A DNA stretch of 25,829 nt, from the IMG/VR virus record IMGVR_UViG_3300048065_000354, positions 1 through 25,829 of that record; one strand, given 5' to 3'. Position 1 is the first letter of the stretch. Each line of letters begins with the position of its first letter. Origin of the DNA: a virus. A model generated the notes under the pieces. That model ran no database searches and was not told the DNA's origin. It saw only the letters and a program-made list of their open reading frames with translations. The position numbers were made by a program, and so were the translations under genes. Positions 12,645 through 19,783 of this stretch are shown piece after piece.

Positions 12645-12756
12645 TGGTTTAGATTGGCCTAACTGGTGGCAGTGGTGGTTGCTCATGGCAATTAGTATAA
12701 ACACTACTATTAACATAATAGTATTCTTTAGACATAGGTTTAGAAAAAAAGATTGA
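12637..12756 (+). CDS. Trp-rich small membrane protein, 39 aa
   Basis: Starts MIDGLDWPNWWQWWLLMAIS, continues with an Ile/Asn/Thr/Phe-rich membrane segment, and ends in a basic tail RHRFRKKD. An aromatic interface belt, a membrane helix and a basic cytoplasmic tail is the design of small phage membrane effectors and some holins, but no family is recognised. Its stop codon lies inside the -35 box of the downstream promoter (12753-12758). An 8-bp inverted repeat (12705-12723) lies within the coding sequence. Confidence 0.5.
   Translation: MIDGLDWPNWWQWWLLMAISINTTINIIVFFRHRFRKKD
12705..12723. repeat. Inverted repeat TACTATTA-ACA-TAATAGTA
   Basis: Perfect 8-bp arms with a 3-bp centre, located 29 bp upstream of the -35 box of the 12753 promoter. 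That position and symmetry suit a regulator binding site. The arms resemble, but do not equal, the TAGTATTA palindromes at 12289 and 12341. Confidence 0.4.
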
Positions 12757-12781
12757 CAACTATAAATTGTTAAAGTATAAT
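12753..12781 (+). promoter_or_regulatory. Consensus sigma70 promoter before the glycosyltransferase genes
   Basis: TTGACA (12753-12758), a 17-bp spacer, and TATAAT (12776-12781): a perfect match to the bacterial housekeeping promoter. The glycosyltransferase ATG follows at 12811 after an AAAGGA ribosome binding site, giving a leader of roughly 20-25 nt. It should be one of the strongest host-type promoters in the window, although the exact consensus can slow promoter escape. Confidence 0.85.
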
Positions 12782-12810
12782 TATAGATAGTTAAAAGTGA
12801 AAGGACTAAT

Positions 12811-13587
12811 ATGTTTGTAGAAAAAAGACCAGTAATTTATGTAGGATATGATGCAAGGGAGCATGAGGCTTATGAAGTATTACGTAAATCAATTCAAAGA
12901 TACAATACAAAATACGATATCATACCTCTCGTACAACCAGCCCTTCGTAGAGCAGGTTTGTATAGGCGTACTATTCGGTTTGATAGTAATGCTGAGTCTG
13001 TTACTAGGATAGACGAGTTTGATGGCAGACCTTTTAGTTCTGACTTTACCTTCACACGTTTCCTAGTTCCTGCTCTAAACCAGTATGATGGTCTGGCTCT
13101 ATTTATGGATGCAGATATGTTTGTACGTTGGGATATTGAAGAACTATTTACTACATATGGTAATCGTGAAGAGTTTGCTGTTCAAGTAGTAAAACATAAT
13201 TACAGACCCAATGAAGGTTTGAAAATGGATGGTCAAGTACAACAAAACTATAACCGTAAAAACTGGTCAAGCTTTGTCCTTTGGAATTGTTCACATCCTT
13301 CTAATCTAAACCTAACTGTAGACGATGTAAATACAAAGTCTGGAAGCTGGTTGCATGGGTTCTCATGGCTGTCTGATAATGAGATTGGCTCTATTGAACC
13401 TGAATGGAACTGGTTAGATGGATGGTCACCAGAGAATGTCTTACCAAAGAATGTACACTTTACTACAGGTGGTCCTTGGTTTGAAGATTGGGAAGGTAAA
13501 CGTAAATCAGACACTGAATATGCTGGTGAATGGCAAGCATTTAAAAGCAAAGTGTTTATGGATAAACTTGTAGGAGAAGTAATTTAA
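12811..13587 (+). CDS. Glycosyltransferase, GT8-like (GT-A fold), 258 aa
   Basis: Likely transfers a sugar from a nucleotide-sugar donor. The N-terminus (PVIYVGYDAREHEAYEVLRK) is the first Rossmann-like strand and helix of a GT-A fold. DAD at 100-102 (ALFMDADMFVRWDI) is the metal and donor-binding DxD motif. HFTTGGPWF at 216-224 parallels the HFxGxxKPW ending of GT8 enzymes. No signal peptide or membrane segment, so it should act in the cytoplasm. The target may be host lipopolysaccharide, a phage protein or a base; the sequence does not say. It is the first gene after a consensus promoter, and its last base is the first base of the large fusion gene, so the two are translated together. Confidence 0.82.
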   Translation: MFVEKRPVIYVGYDAREHEAYEVLRKSIQRYNTKYDIIPLVQPALRRAGLYRRTIRFDSNAESVTRIDEFDGRPFSSDFTFTRFLVPALNQYDGLALFMDADMFVRWDIEELFTTYGNREEFAVQVVKHNYRPNEGLKMDGQVQQNYNRKNWSSFVLWNCSHPSNLNLTVDDVNTKSGSWLHGFSWLSDNEIGSIEPEWNWLDGWSPENVLPKNVHFTTGGPWFEDWEGKRKSDTEYAGEWQAFKSKVFMDKLVGEVI

Positions 13588-15884
13588 TGTATACATTTGT
13601 AACCTCATTTAGTGAAAGTGGATACCATGAATATGCCAAGAAAATGTTGGAAAGTGTTACTGAAAAGTGGAATCCAAAACACTTTCAGTTATATGCCTAC
13701 TACCATGACTTCAACATTGAAGATGTTGATGCCCCTATGGCTGATAATATTCATTACCGCAATCTTAACGACATAACAGAAATGACGCAGTACCGTGAAC
13801 GTATGAAGACATATGACGGTACACATGGTGGAACACAACCATATAACTGGCGGCTTGACGCAATAAAGTGGTGTCATAAAGTGTATGCTTTGTCCGACCT
13901 TGCATTTGAAATGATGGAACAGGAAGAGCATGACGAAAGTAACTGGATGATTTGGTTAGATGCAGATACCGTCACAACAAAAAGACTAGATGTAAAACAA
14001 TTTCCTAAGTGGTTGCCAGACAAAGCAGACTTAGTACATCTTGGCAGAAAGGATGCAGACTATAGTGAAACAAGCTTTATTGGGTTTAACCTATCTTCTC
14101 ATAATACTTGCAGTATCATTGCTGATTTTAGGGGGGCTTACACTATTGGAGAAACCATTGCATATAGAGAGTGGCATGACGGGTTCATATTTGAACGACT
14201 CCTCAACATCTACAAAGCACACGGAATGGTCACTAAAAACTTATCTGAACACGCCAAAGGACTAGCAGCATTTGCTCAGTCACCTTTGTCAGAATACTTT
14301 GACCATTTCAAAGGTAACCTAAAAAAGAAACTTAGCACTACAGAAGTTGCTCCTGATGTAAGAGGACCTAAACGGTACAAGCAACTTGCCGATATGGTAC
14401 GTTTCTATAAGCCAAGTACCATTGTGGAAACAGGTACATGGAATGGTGGACGTGCAATTGAAATGGCTCTGGCTGCTTTTGAACATACAGACAATGTACA
14501 TTATATTGGCTTTGATTTGTTTGAAGAAGCAACAGAAGAATCTGATGAATATGAAATGAATAGTAAGGCACATAACATGCTTGAGGCTGTTCATAAAAGA
14601 CTAGATGATTTCTCTTATCGTATGTCTCGTACTGATAAGAAGTTTACTTTTGAATTATATAAGGGTGACAGTAAAGAAACTGTACCTGCTTGTGATATGG
14701 TAAAGAAAGCAGACTTTGCATATATTGATGGTGGACATTCTTATGAAACAGTAAAAGCAGATTGGGAAAACATTAAACCATATGTTCCTGTTGTTGTATT
14801 TGATGACTACTTCTCTAAGGACAATCAGGGCAATCTTCCTAAAGAGGAACATCTTGGTGTAAACAAACTAATGGGAGAAATAGAAGCTTATGGAAAAGTG
14901 GTATTGCCTAGCTCTGACGGTGTTCTTGGTGGTGGCATTACACATCTTTGTTTTGTAGCCAACAAAAAAGGATTACCTAAACTACCTGACGAACTAACTC
15001 GTGTACCTATTGTGGTTACACCAAAAGACTCACGACCTAAACAAGAAATTATTGACAATGTAAAAGAGAATAGAAAGTTAATCAAAGACTTTGATTGGAT
15101 TAAGACAAGTAAAGTTAATGACGAAACTGCAATCATTGTCTCTGGTGGTGAGATTGATTTTGATAAGTTAAAAGAACGTATAGCTGCCACTAACAATAAA
15201 GTATTCTGTGTTAAGCATAGTTATCCACGTTTGATTGAGAATGGTATTCAACCATTTGCTTGTGTGATACTTGACCCTAGACCTATTGATGGTATCAGTA
15301 CACATGGAGTAAAACGTAAGGACTTGTTTAAGAAGATAGACAATGAAACTATTTTCCTTGTTGCTTCTATGACTGACCCTTCTGTTACTAAGCATCTTCT
15401 TAAAAAGAAAGCTAATGTAAAAGGATGGCAAGCTTATTCAGATGCTCTTCGTGATATGGAAGTAAAGGATAAGATTGTAGTAGACAAAGAAACAGGTATT
15501 GACGAAGGCTCTACTCTTATTACAGGTGGTACTTGTGCAGCCATGAGAACACTTGCAATAGGTCATACACTTGGCTTCCGAAACTTTGAGTTGTTTGGTT
15601 TTGATTGTTCTATTCCAGAAGTTACAGAGGAAATGAAGAAAGAAACCACAGATACAGAGCAGAACAAACCAAAGTATATGAAGGTAGAGTTAAATGATAA
15701 GCACTTCTGGACTACTGGTGAGCTACTTGCTATGGCACAGGATTGTGAAAAACTATTTGACCAGATGGAGATTGATATGGGTGTGCTTTTCCACGGTGAT
15801 AATACACTTTGTTCAGAAGTTTGGAAGGCTTCCAAGAGAGGCCAAGAGAAACATTACTCAGAGTTACTAAATGTCGCAGCTTAA
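13587..15884 (+). CDS. Three-domain fusion: glycosyltransferase + class I methyltransferase + DUF115-like, 765 aa
   Basis: Residues 1-245 look like a second GT-A glycosyltransferase (MYTFVTSFSESGYHEYAKKM; DAD at 125-127 in WMIWLDADTV; later REWHDGFIFERL). Residues 260-460 form a Methyltransf_24-like Rossmann domain, with SAM-binding VETGTWNGG (280-288), FDLFEE (309-314), GD at 360-361, YIDGGHSYE (379-387) and VFDDYF (404-409). Residues 490-750 resemble the DUF115/MptE-like domain seen in motility accessory and flagellin glycosylation proteins (IIVSGGEID 516-524; TLITGGTCAAMRTLAIGHTL; FELFGFD). No frameshift is visible, and the start overlaps the upstream glycosyltransferase by 1 nt. It looks like a sugar-building or surface-modification enzyme; substrate unknown. 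Confidence 0.75.
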   Translation: MYTFVTSFSESGYHEYAKKMLESVTEKWNPKHFQLYAYYHDFNIEDVDAPMADNIHYRNLNDITEMTQYRERMKTYDGTHGGTQPYNWRLDAIKWCHKVYALSDLAFEMMEQEEHDESNWMIWLDADTVTTKRLDVKQFPKWLPDKADLVHLGRKDADYSETSFIGFNLSSHNTCSIIADFRGAYTIGETIAYREWHDGFIFERLLNIYKAHGMVTKNLSEHAKGLAAFAQSPLSEYFDHFKGNLKKKLSTTEVAPDVRGPKRYKQLADMVRFYKPSTIVETGTWNGGRAIEMALAAFEHTDNVHYIGFDLFEEATEESDEYEMNSKAHNMLEAVHKRLDDFSYRMSRTDKKFTFELYKGDSKETVPACDMVKKADFAYIDGGHSYETVKADWENIKPYVPVVVFDDYFSKDNQGNLPKEEHLGVNKLMGEIEAYGKVVLPSSDGVLGGGITHLCFVANKKGLPKLPDELTRVPIVVTPKDSRPKQEIIDNVKENRKLIKDFDWIKTSKVNDETAIIVSGGEIDFDKLKERIAATNNKVFCVKHSYPRLIENGIQPFACVILDPRPIDGISTHGVKRKDLFKKIDNETIFLVASMTDPSVTKHLLKKKANVKGWQAYSDALRDMEVKDKIVVDKETGIDEGSTLITGGTCAAMRTLAIGHTLGFRNFELFGFDCSIPEVTEEMKKETTDTEQNKPKYMKVELNDKHFWTTGELLAMAQDCEKLFDQMEIDMGVLFHGDNTLCSEVWKASKRGQEKHYSELLNVAA

Positions 15885-16383
15885 TGAAAAGCAAGAACAG
15901 TTTTGCCAGAACTATGTCCTCAGTCGAAATGCTACAAAGGCGGCAAAGGCTGCAGGATATAGTCAGGCATCTGCGTATAACCAAGGGCATAGACTTCTAC
16001 AAGAAGAACGTATCCAAGAAAGGTTAAAAGAACTTACCAATGAAATGGTAACTAACGTAGATGTTATCAATGAGATTGAGAAGCAATATGAAGTAGCACG
16101 AAACGAAGGACATGGTACAACAGCTTTAAAAGCTTTGGAGTTGTTGTCTCGTGTACGGGGTAATAATGCAGACGTAGAAGAACAGACAACTGAAAGCCTA
16201 GAGGAAGACATCAAAGGTATACTTCAAGCTCTAGGGTTTGACCAGTGCTTTCTTCTTTTTGCAGAAGCATTTCCAGATGAGTTCAATGAGGAAGAAGAGC
16301 AAGACGAAGAAGACCTACTTCTTACCGAAGAACTTAGTAGCACTACGGACACCGAAGCTAGCAGCGACAATGATGCCAAGTGA
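15871..16383 (+). CDS. terS: Terminase small subunit, 170 aa
   Basis: Recognises phage DNA for packaging and partners with the large terminase (not in this window). The N-terminus MSQLNEKQEQFCQNYVLSRN, followed by ATKAAKAAGYSQASAYNQGH, is the helix-turn-helix signature of Terminase_2-type small subunits; a coiled-coil-like oligomerisation region follows (RLKELTNEMVTNVDVINEIE). The C-terminus is long, acidic and low in complexity (EEEEQDEEDLLL, SSTTDTEASSDND). It is the last + strand gene, overlaps the fusion gene by 14 nt, and its last 69 bp overlap the holin gene on the opposite strand. Confidence 0.87.
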   Translation: MSQLNEKQEQFCQNYVLSRNATKAAKAAGYSQASAYNQGHRLLQEERIQERLKELTNEMVTNVDVINEIEKQYEVARNEGHGTTALKALELLSRVRGNNADVEEQTTESLEEDIKGILQALGFDQCFLLFAEAFPDEFNEEEEQDEEDLLLTEELSSTTDTEASSDNDAK

Positions 16384-16698
16384 GTACTGATACCATTCAG
16401 GCATTGCTTCTAGCTGTGCAAATCCATTAGCTACTACTTCTTCCATCCCCGGAATAAAAGCTAAAATCAATGGGATTGAAAATAGTATGGTAAGCCATTC
16501 GTCCTTCCAAGACGATTGACTTCCTTTTGCCATTTCCAAATCCCAATCAATTTCTCCAGTGGCTTTCTTTTCCATGATTGTAGCTTCGGCTTTTGCTTTA
16601 GCTACCTTTGCTTCCGCATTTGCTTTTGTCTTTTCTACTGAACCTTTTAGCCAAGTACCTGCTAATTCTGCAATCGGGCCAACGAGAAGGTTTAACAT
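16315..16698 (-). CDS. Holin, 3-TM phage family, 127 aa
   Basis: Forms membrane lesions that release the endolysin at the end of infection. A hydrophobic N-terminal segment (residues 2-18) is followed by a charged helix (EKTKANAEAKVAKAKAEATI), then SWKDEWLTILFSIPLILAFI (membrane segment about 68-84) and EWYQYSLGIIVAASFGVRSA (about 101-122). This order, including the SWKDE(W/Y) motif, matches the three-TM holin family (Holin_3TM type) as I know it. GGAGATAACT precedes the ATG. The endolysin is encoded about 1.1 kb upstream on the same strand. Confidence 0.85.
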   Translation of the reverse strand: MLNLLVGPIAELAGTWLKGSVEKTKANAEAKVAKAKAEATIMEKKATGEIDWDLEMAKGSQSSWKDEWLTILFSIPLILAFIPGMEEVVANGFAQLEAMPEWYQYSLGIIVAASFGVRSATKFFGKK

Positions 16699-16726
16699 AG
16701 TTATCTCCTGCTATTTCTAAAACTTT

Positions 16727-16744
16727 ACCTAACATTAATTAGGT
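16727..16744 (-). terminator. Weak hairpin between the structural protein and holin genes
   Basis: On the minus strand ACCTAA pairs with TTAGGT around a 6-nt loop, followed by AAAGTTTTAG. It overlaps the stop of the upstream gene. The stem is AT-rich and the T run is short, so at best it is an attenuator. Confidence 0.25.
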
Positions 16745-17481
16745 GGTATTTCGTTTTCAATATAAATAATTTCAAAGGTAGCAGATACTTGTAATAATGC
16801 GTTTGAGCTACTTGCAATACCACGAAACTCTATATCTGTTTTTTCTGGAATAGGTAGTGGATAAGCATAGGAACGAACAATATCTATATTATTAGCTGAA
16901 AAATTATCCTGTGTTCTGAATACTCCACCGGGTTCTCTTGTAATAACTCTTACTTTACCAAACTTATTATTAGCTTCAGTCATTACTGTTACATCTGTTT
17001 GAACTAAGTAAGCCGTATATCCAGCAGGAACTGTCCATAAAGCCATCAGTGTTTGATTGTCTCCATTAATATAAGCATAGGTTGTTCCACCATTAGCAAT
17101 TGTTATAGCACCTACAGGAGCAGTTGAGCCTGACACAAAGGCACGAAAGACACGAATAAATGTTTCCGTTGTAGTTGCTGTACCAGAACCAGCAAGAGTT
17201 ACCTCAACACTTTGTTCATTATAATCAGCATCCAAACCCTGTATAGTAATTTTAACACCATTATCTGTAGCACCAGAGGCACTTGTGACGGTCATAGCTA
17301 AAGCAGAAGAAGGATAAGAATAAATACCACCACCTTCCCATATGGTTTCTTCTGTATCATTAATTAAAGCATTGTAGCCAAACTTTAATAGACGTTTATG
17401 AAAAGCAATCTGACCCCTAGAAACCTGAAGTTCCCAAGGCTCATGTTTGCCTGTACGTGTCATTGAACTTGGAGTACCCAT
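16735..17481 (-). CDS. Virion structural protein, beta-rich, 248 aa
   Basis: Starts MGTPSSMTRTGKHEPWELQV. The N-terminal segment reads QVSRGQIAFHKRLLKFGYNA and leads to an I-W-E-G-G-G motif. Alternating beta segments rich in Thr, Ala, Ser and Gly follow (ITIQGLDADYNEQSVEVTLA, TVPAGYTAYLVQTDVTVMTE), with two similar beta-sandwich halves. The pattern, including a metal-free IQGLD.......VTL block and a final ATFEIIYIEN, matches a family I associate with marine podovirus head or neck decoration and fibre-base proteins. The exact place in the virion cannot be read from sequence. Its start overlaps the stop of the Lys-rich gene by 1 nt. Confidence 0.6.
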   Translation of the reverse strand: MGTPSSMTRTGKHEPWELQVSRGQIAFHKRLLKFGYNALINDTEETIWEGGGIYSYPSSALAMTVTSASGATDNGVKITIQGLDADYNEQSVEVTLAGSGTATTTETFIRVFRAFVSGSTAPVGAITIANGGTTYAYINGDNQTLMALWTVPAGYTAYLVQTDVTVMTEANNKFGKVRVITREPGGVFRTQDNFSANNIDIVRSYAYPLPIPEKTDIEFRGIASSSNALLQVSATFEIIYIENEIPPN

Positions 17482-17795
17482 TAGTATAACCTATTATGTC
17501 CAGATTGTTTTTTATTTTTCTTACTACCTACTGTACCACCTGCTTTATTAAAACTAATACCAAACAAAGTAGATGTAGACTTTGAAGGTTTCTGTTTCTT
17601 AGGTTTAGTTTTAGGTTTAGTAACCTTCTTAGGTTTAGCATTACCCTTAGATACTTTATATGCTCTATCTTTAATAGGATTAGTATCAATTACTTTTCCA
17701 GATGGAGCTTTCTTTACAGGCTTTGCTTCCATGCCTAATGCTTTTAACAACCTATTAAGTTGTTGTGTATTAGTTTCCATTTCTATTAATGACAT
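17481..17795 (-). CDS. Lys/Pro-rich basic protein, 104 aa
   Basis: A short helical N-terminus (QQLNRLLKALGMEAKPVKKA) is followed by a very basic disordered stretch with repeated KPK units (NAKPKKVTKPKTKPKKQKPS), then a Gly/Lys tail (GGTVGSKKNKKQSGHNRLY). It overlaps both neighbours by 1 nt. Such composition suggests nucleic-acid binding or a minor virion component bound to DNA; this is inference. No family recognised. Confidence 0.6.
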   Translation of the reverse strand: MSLIEMETNTQQLNRLLKALGMEAKPVKKAPSGKVIDTNPIKDRAYKVSKGNAKPKKVTKPKTKPKKQKPSKSTSTLFGISFNKAGGTVGSKKNKKQSGHNRLY

Positions 17796-18280
17796 TAAAA
17801 TTCTCCCAGCTTCATAGCTTCACTTAATTTCTTAGCTCTTTGTCCTACCTGCCTTGCCCATTTTGAATCCATCATCTCAAGACTTGCAGCTTCAAACTTC
17901 TTCTCATGTATTGCATTCCACATTTTCTTAAACTTACATAGCCTTGGAACACCCATGTTAAACGCCATGTCCATAAGTATTAATTGCCTAACACCATCAA
18001 GGTCTTCTACACACTTATGTACTGCACATAACTCATTCTCAACTATCTTAATATCATTCATTGCAAGATACCTAGCATCTGCTTCTGTAAGACCGTGCTG
18101 GTAGACAGCTTCTATACTAGGGTAGTCCATGTAGTTAAGTTCTTCTTTACTAATACCACGGTCTTTTAAATTACGACCAATACCTATTGTGTCTATACCA
18201 AGGGTATCTTTGTAGACAGTAAGAACCATACCTTCGTGTTCTATAAGTTTATCTAAAAAGTTTGAAGTATTATATTTCAT
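17795..18280 (-). CDS. Endolysin, T4-type lysozyme (GH24 muramidase), 161 aa
   Basis: Cleaves peptidoglycan glycan strands during lysis. The catalytic triad of T4 lysozyme (Glu11, Asp20, Thr26) corresponds to Glu16 in EHEG, Asp25 in VYKDTLG and Thr31 in DTIGIGRNL, with identical spacing. The AFNMGVPRL block and SKWARQVGQRAKKLSEAM match the C-terminal lobe. The length is the same class as T4 lysozyme (164 aa). There is no signal peptide or hydrophobic N-terminus, so it should need a holin to reach the cell wall. It overlaps the upstream holin-like gene as ATGA. Confidence 0.93.
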   Translation of the reverse strand: MKYNTSNFLDKLIEHEGMVLTVYKDTLGIDTIGIGRNLKDRGISKEELNYMDYPSIEAVYQHGLTEADARYLAMNDIKIVENELCAVHKCVEDLDGVRQLILMDMAFNMGVPRLCKFKKMWNAIHEKKFEAASLEMMDSKWARQVGQRAKKLSEAMKLGEF

Positions 18281-18534
18281 TTTTTACTAAACCCAAAATA
18301 AGATGCGACCAGTGCTGACAGGCTTCCATACATCATCATTAGTATGGCTTCGGCACTTGCAAACCTGTCCGGGCTTACAAGTACAGCTATCGTTGCTACA
18401 AGCATCATTGCAAGAGCAGACCAAGCCATGTACCGCCTGTTCTTTTGGTAAGTCTTCTTGTCTGTTATTAATGTTTCATTCTCCACTAAATTCACCATTT
18501 TATCAAGTGTTCTTTGTTTTTCTTCATTTTTCAT
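18277..18534 (-). CDS. Holin-like small membrane protein, two TM segments, 85 aa
   Basis: A charged N-terminal 35 residues (MKNEEKQRTLDKMVNLVENE...KNRR) precedes two membrane helices (about 36-53, MAWSALAMMLVATIAVLV; about 62-81, EAILMMMYGSLSALVASYFG) and a short basic tail (FSKK). Its ATGA overlap with the endolysin suggests a lysis role: second holin, antiholin or regulator. No recognisable signature of a specific family. Confidence 0.65.
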   Translation of the reverse strand: MKNEEKQRTLDKMVNLVENETLITDKKTYQKNRRYMAWSALAMMLVATIAVLVSPDRFASAEAILMMMYGSLSALVASYFGFSKK

Positions 18535-18538
18535 ATAT

Positions 18539-19783
18539 TTATTTTTTTCTTTTAAATATATCTAAACCACTTACCTTACCATCTTGAGTAGTATAGGTAG
18601 CATTAAATGGATTATAAAAACCACCTATTGGACTAGGTGTTCCCCCAACAAGATTTTGTATAAATAACCTGCGTTGTACAGGGTCAGATAAATCAATAGT
18701 CTGTGTACCTATACCCTTTTGATAATAAGCATTAGGTGTGATTGCAGGTGTTACAGAAACTGGTGTAGTACCACCACCACTACCGCCCCCTAAATCTACA
18801 AAATCATCTTTATCACTAGAGCTACTTGTTCTTTCTCCTACTTTACTACCATCAGGCATTTCTACATGAGAAACATTACCTTTACTATCATACTTTACTA
18901 CACCACCTCGTTGCACACCCATTTGCATATCACCAATTCTACCTGCAGCAAGTCCTGCTTTAGTCCTTGTAAGACTTGGTGTTCCTTGAATTTTATTTAT
19001 TAGATTAGCTAAAGGACTAAATTTTTCTAAAGTTTGAACACCTTTTGTTAAAGGACTATTAAAATAAGCAGAAGCTTTTTCTGCAAGGACATCTAAATCT
19101 TTTCTTCCTTGCTCAGACAAAAAGTCTCCACCTGTTCCTGTTTCAGGGTCATAGTCTGCAATGGTAATAGCAGAAGTCTGTTCTTCGTCATAACTGCTTG
19201 GGTCATACCCACCAAAACTTACACGGTCAGGTCTACCTGTATCTCTTGCAAAACTTCTTGAACTCTGATATCTTGATTGGGCTTGAGTATCTCCAAACAT
19301 TTCTCCTAGTTCTGCAGCTACATCGTCATCGTCATATGCTCCACCGTCATCGTCACCACCACTGTCAGAAGAGCCACCAGAATCAGAAGAAGCAGAATCG
19401 GCAGCTTCTTTACCTTCTGATTCACCTTCACTACCACCGCCACCATATGTATCTCCACCACCAAAGTCACCTTGTAGAGACATTAATCCACCCGGAGCAC
19501 GATTAGGTTTACCATCAAGAGAACCATAAAGGTTAGCATCAATAAGTATTTTCTGTTCAGCAGGAGTAATGTAAGCAAGTTCTGCAACTACATGGTCAGG
19601 AGAAGACAACCACTGTTTAGGTACAGTAACTGTTTCTACTTCACCAAGATAGTTATAACCACCTTTTAGTTTCTTAGGTTTAACTTTTTTGTTTAGACGA
19701 ATATCTTTACCTGTCTTAGCATTAGAACCGTATACTGGTATACCTGCTAAACCTTTAGTACTTGTCTTCTTTTTCTTTGCCAT
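18539..19783 (-). CDS. Low-complexity Gly/Ser/Asp-rich phage protein, 414 aa
   Basis: The basic N-terminus (MAKKKKTSTKGLAGIPVYGS) includes a conserved-looking block PKQWLSSPDHVVAELAYITP followed by NRAPGGLMSLQGD. Then comes a long disordered stretch of Gly, Ser and Asp (GGGDTYGGGGSEGESEG; GGDDDGGAYDDDDVA, around residues 107-155), a helical middle (RKDLDVLAEKASAYFNSPLT), another Ser/Gly linker, and a C-terminus ending LDIFKRKK. It lies directly downstream of the large ejection-type protein gene (1-nt overlap). It is probably a virion-associated or assembly protein; function not recognised. Confidence 0.55.
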   Translation of the reverse strand: MAKKKKTSTKGLAGIPVYGSNAKTGKDIRLNKKVKPKKLKGGYNYLGEVETVTVPKQWLSSPDHVVAELAYITPAEQKILIDANLYGSLDGKPNRAPGGLMSLQGDFGGGDTYGGGGSEGESEGKEAADSASSDSGGSSDSGGDDDGGAYDDDDVAAELGEMFGDTQAQSRYQSSRSFARDTGRPDRVSFGGYDPSSYDEEQTSAITIADYDPETGTGGDFLSEQGRKDLDVLAEKASAYFNSPLTKGVQTLEKFSPLANLINKIQGTPSLTRTKAGLAAGRIGDMQMGVQRGGVVKYDSKGNVSHVEMPDGSKVGERTSSSSDKDDFVDLGGGSGGGTTPVSVTPAITPNAYYQKGIGTQTIDLSDPVQRRLFIQNLVGGTPSPIGGFYNPFNATYTTQDGKVSGLDIFKRKK

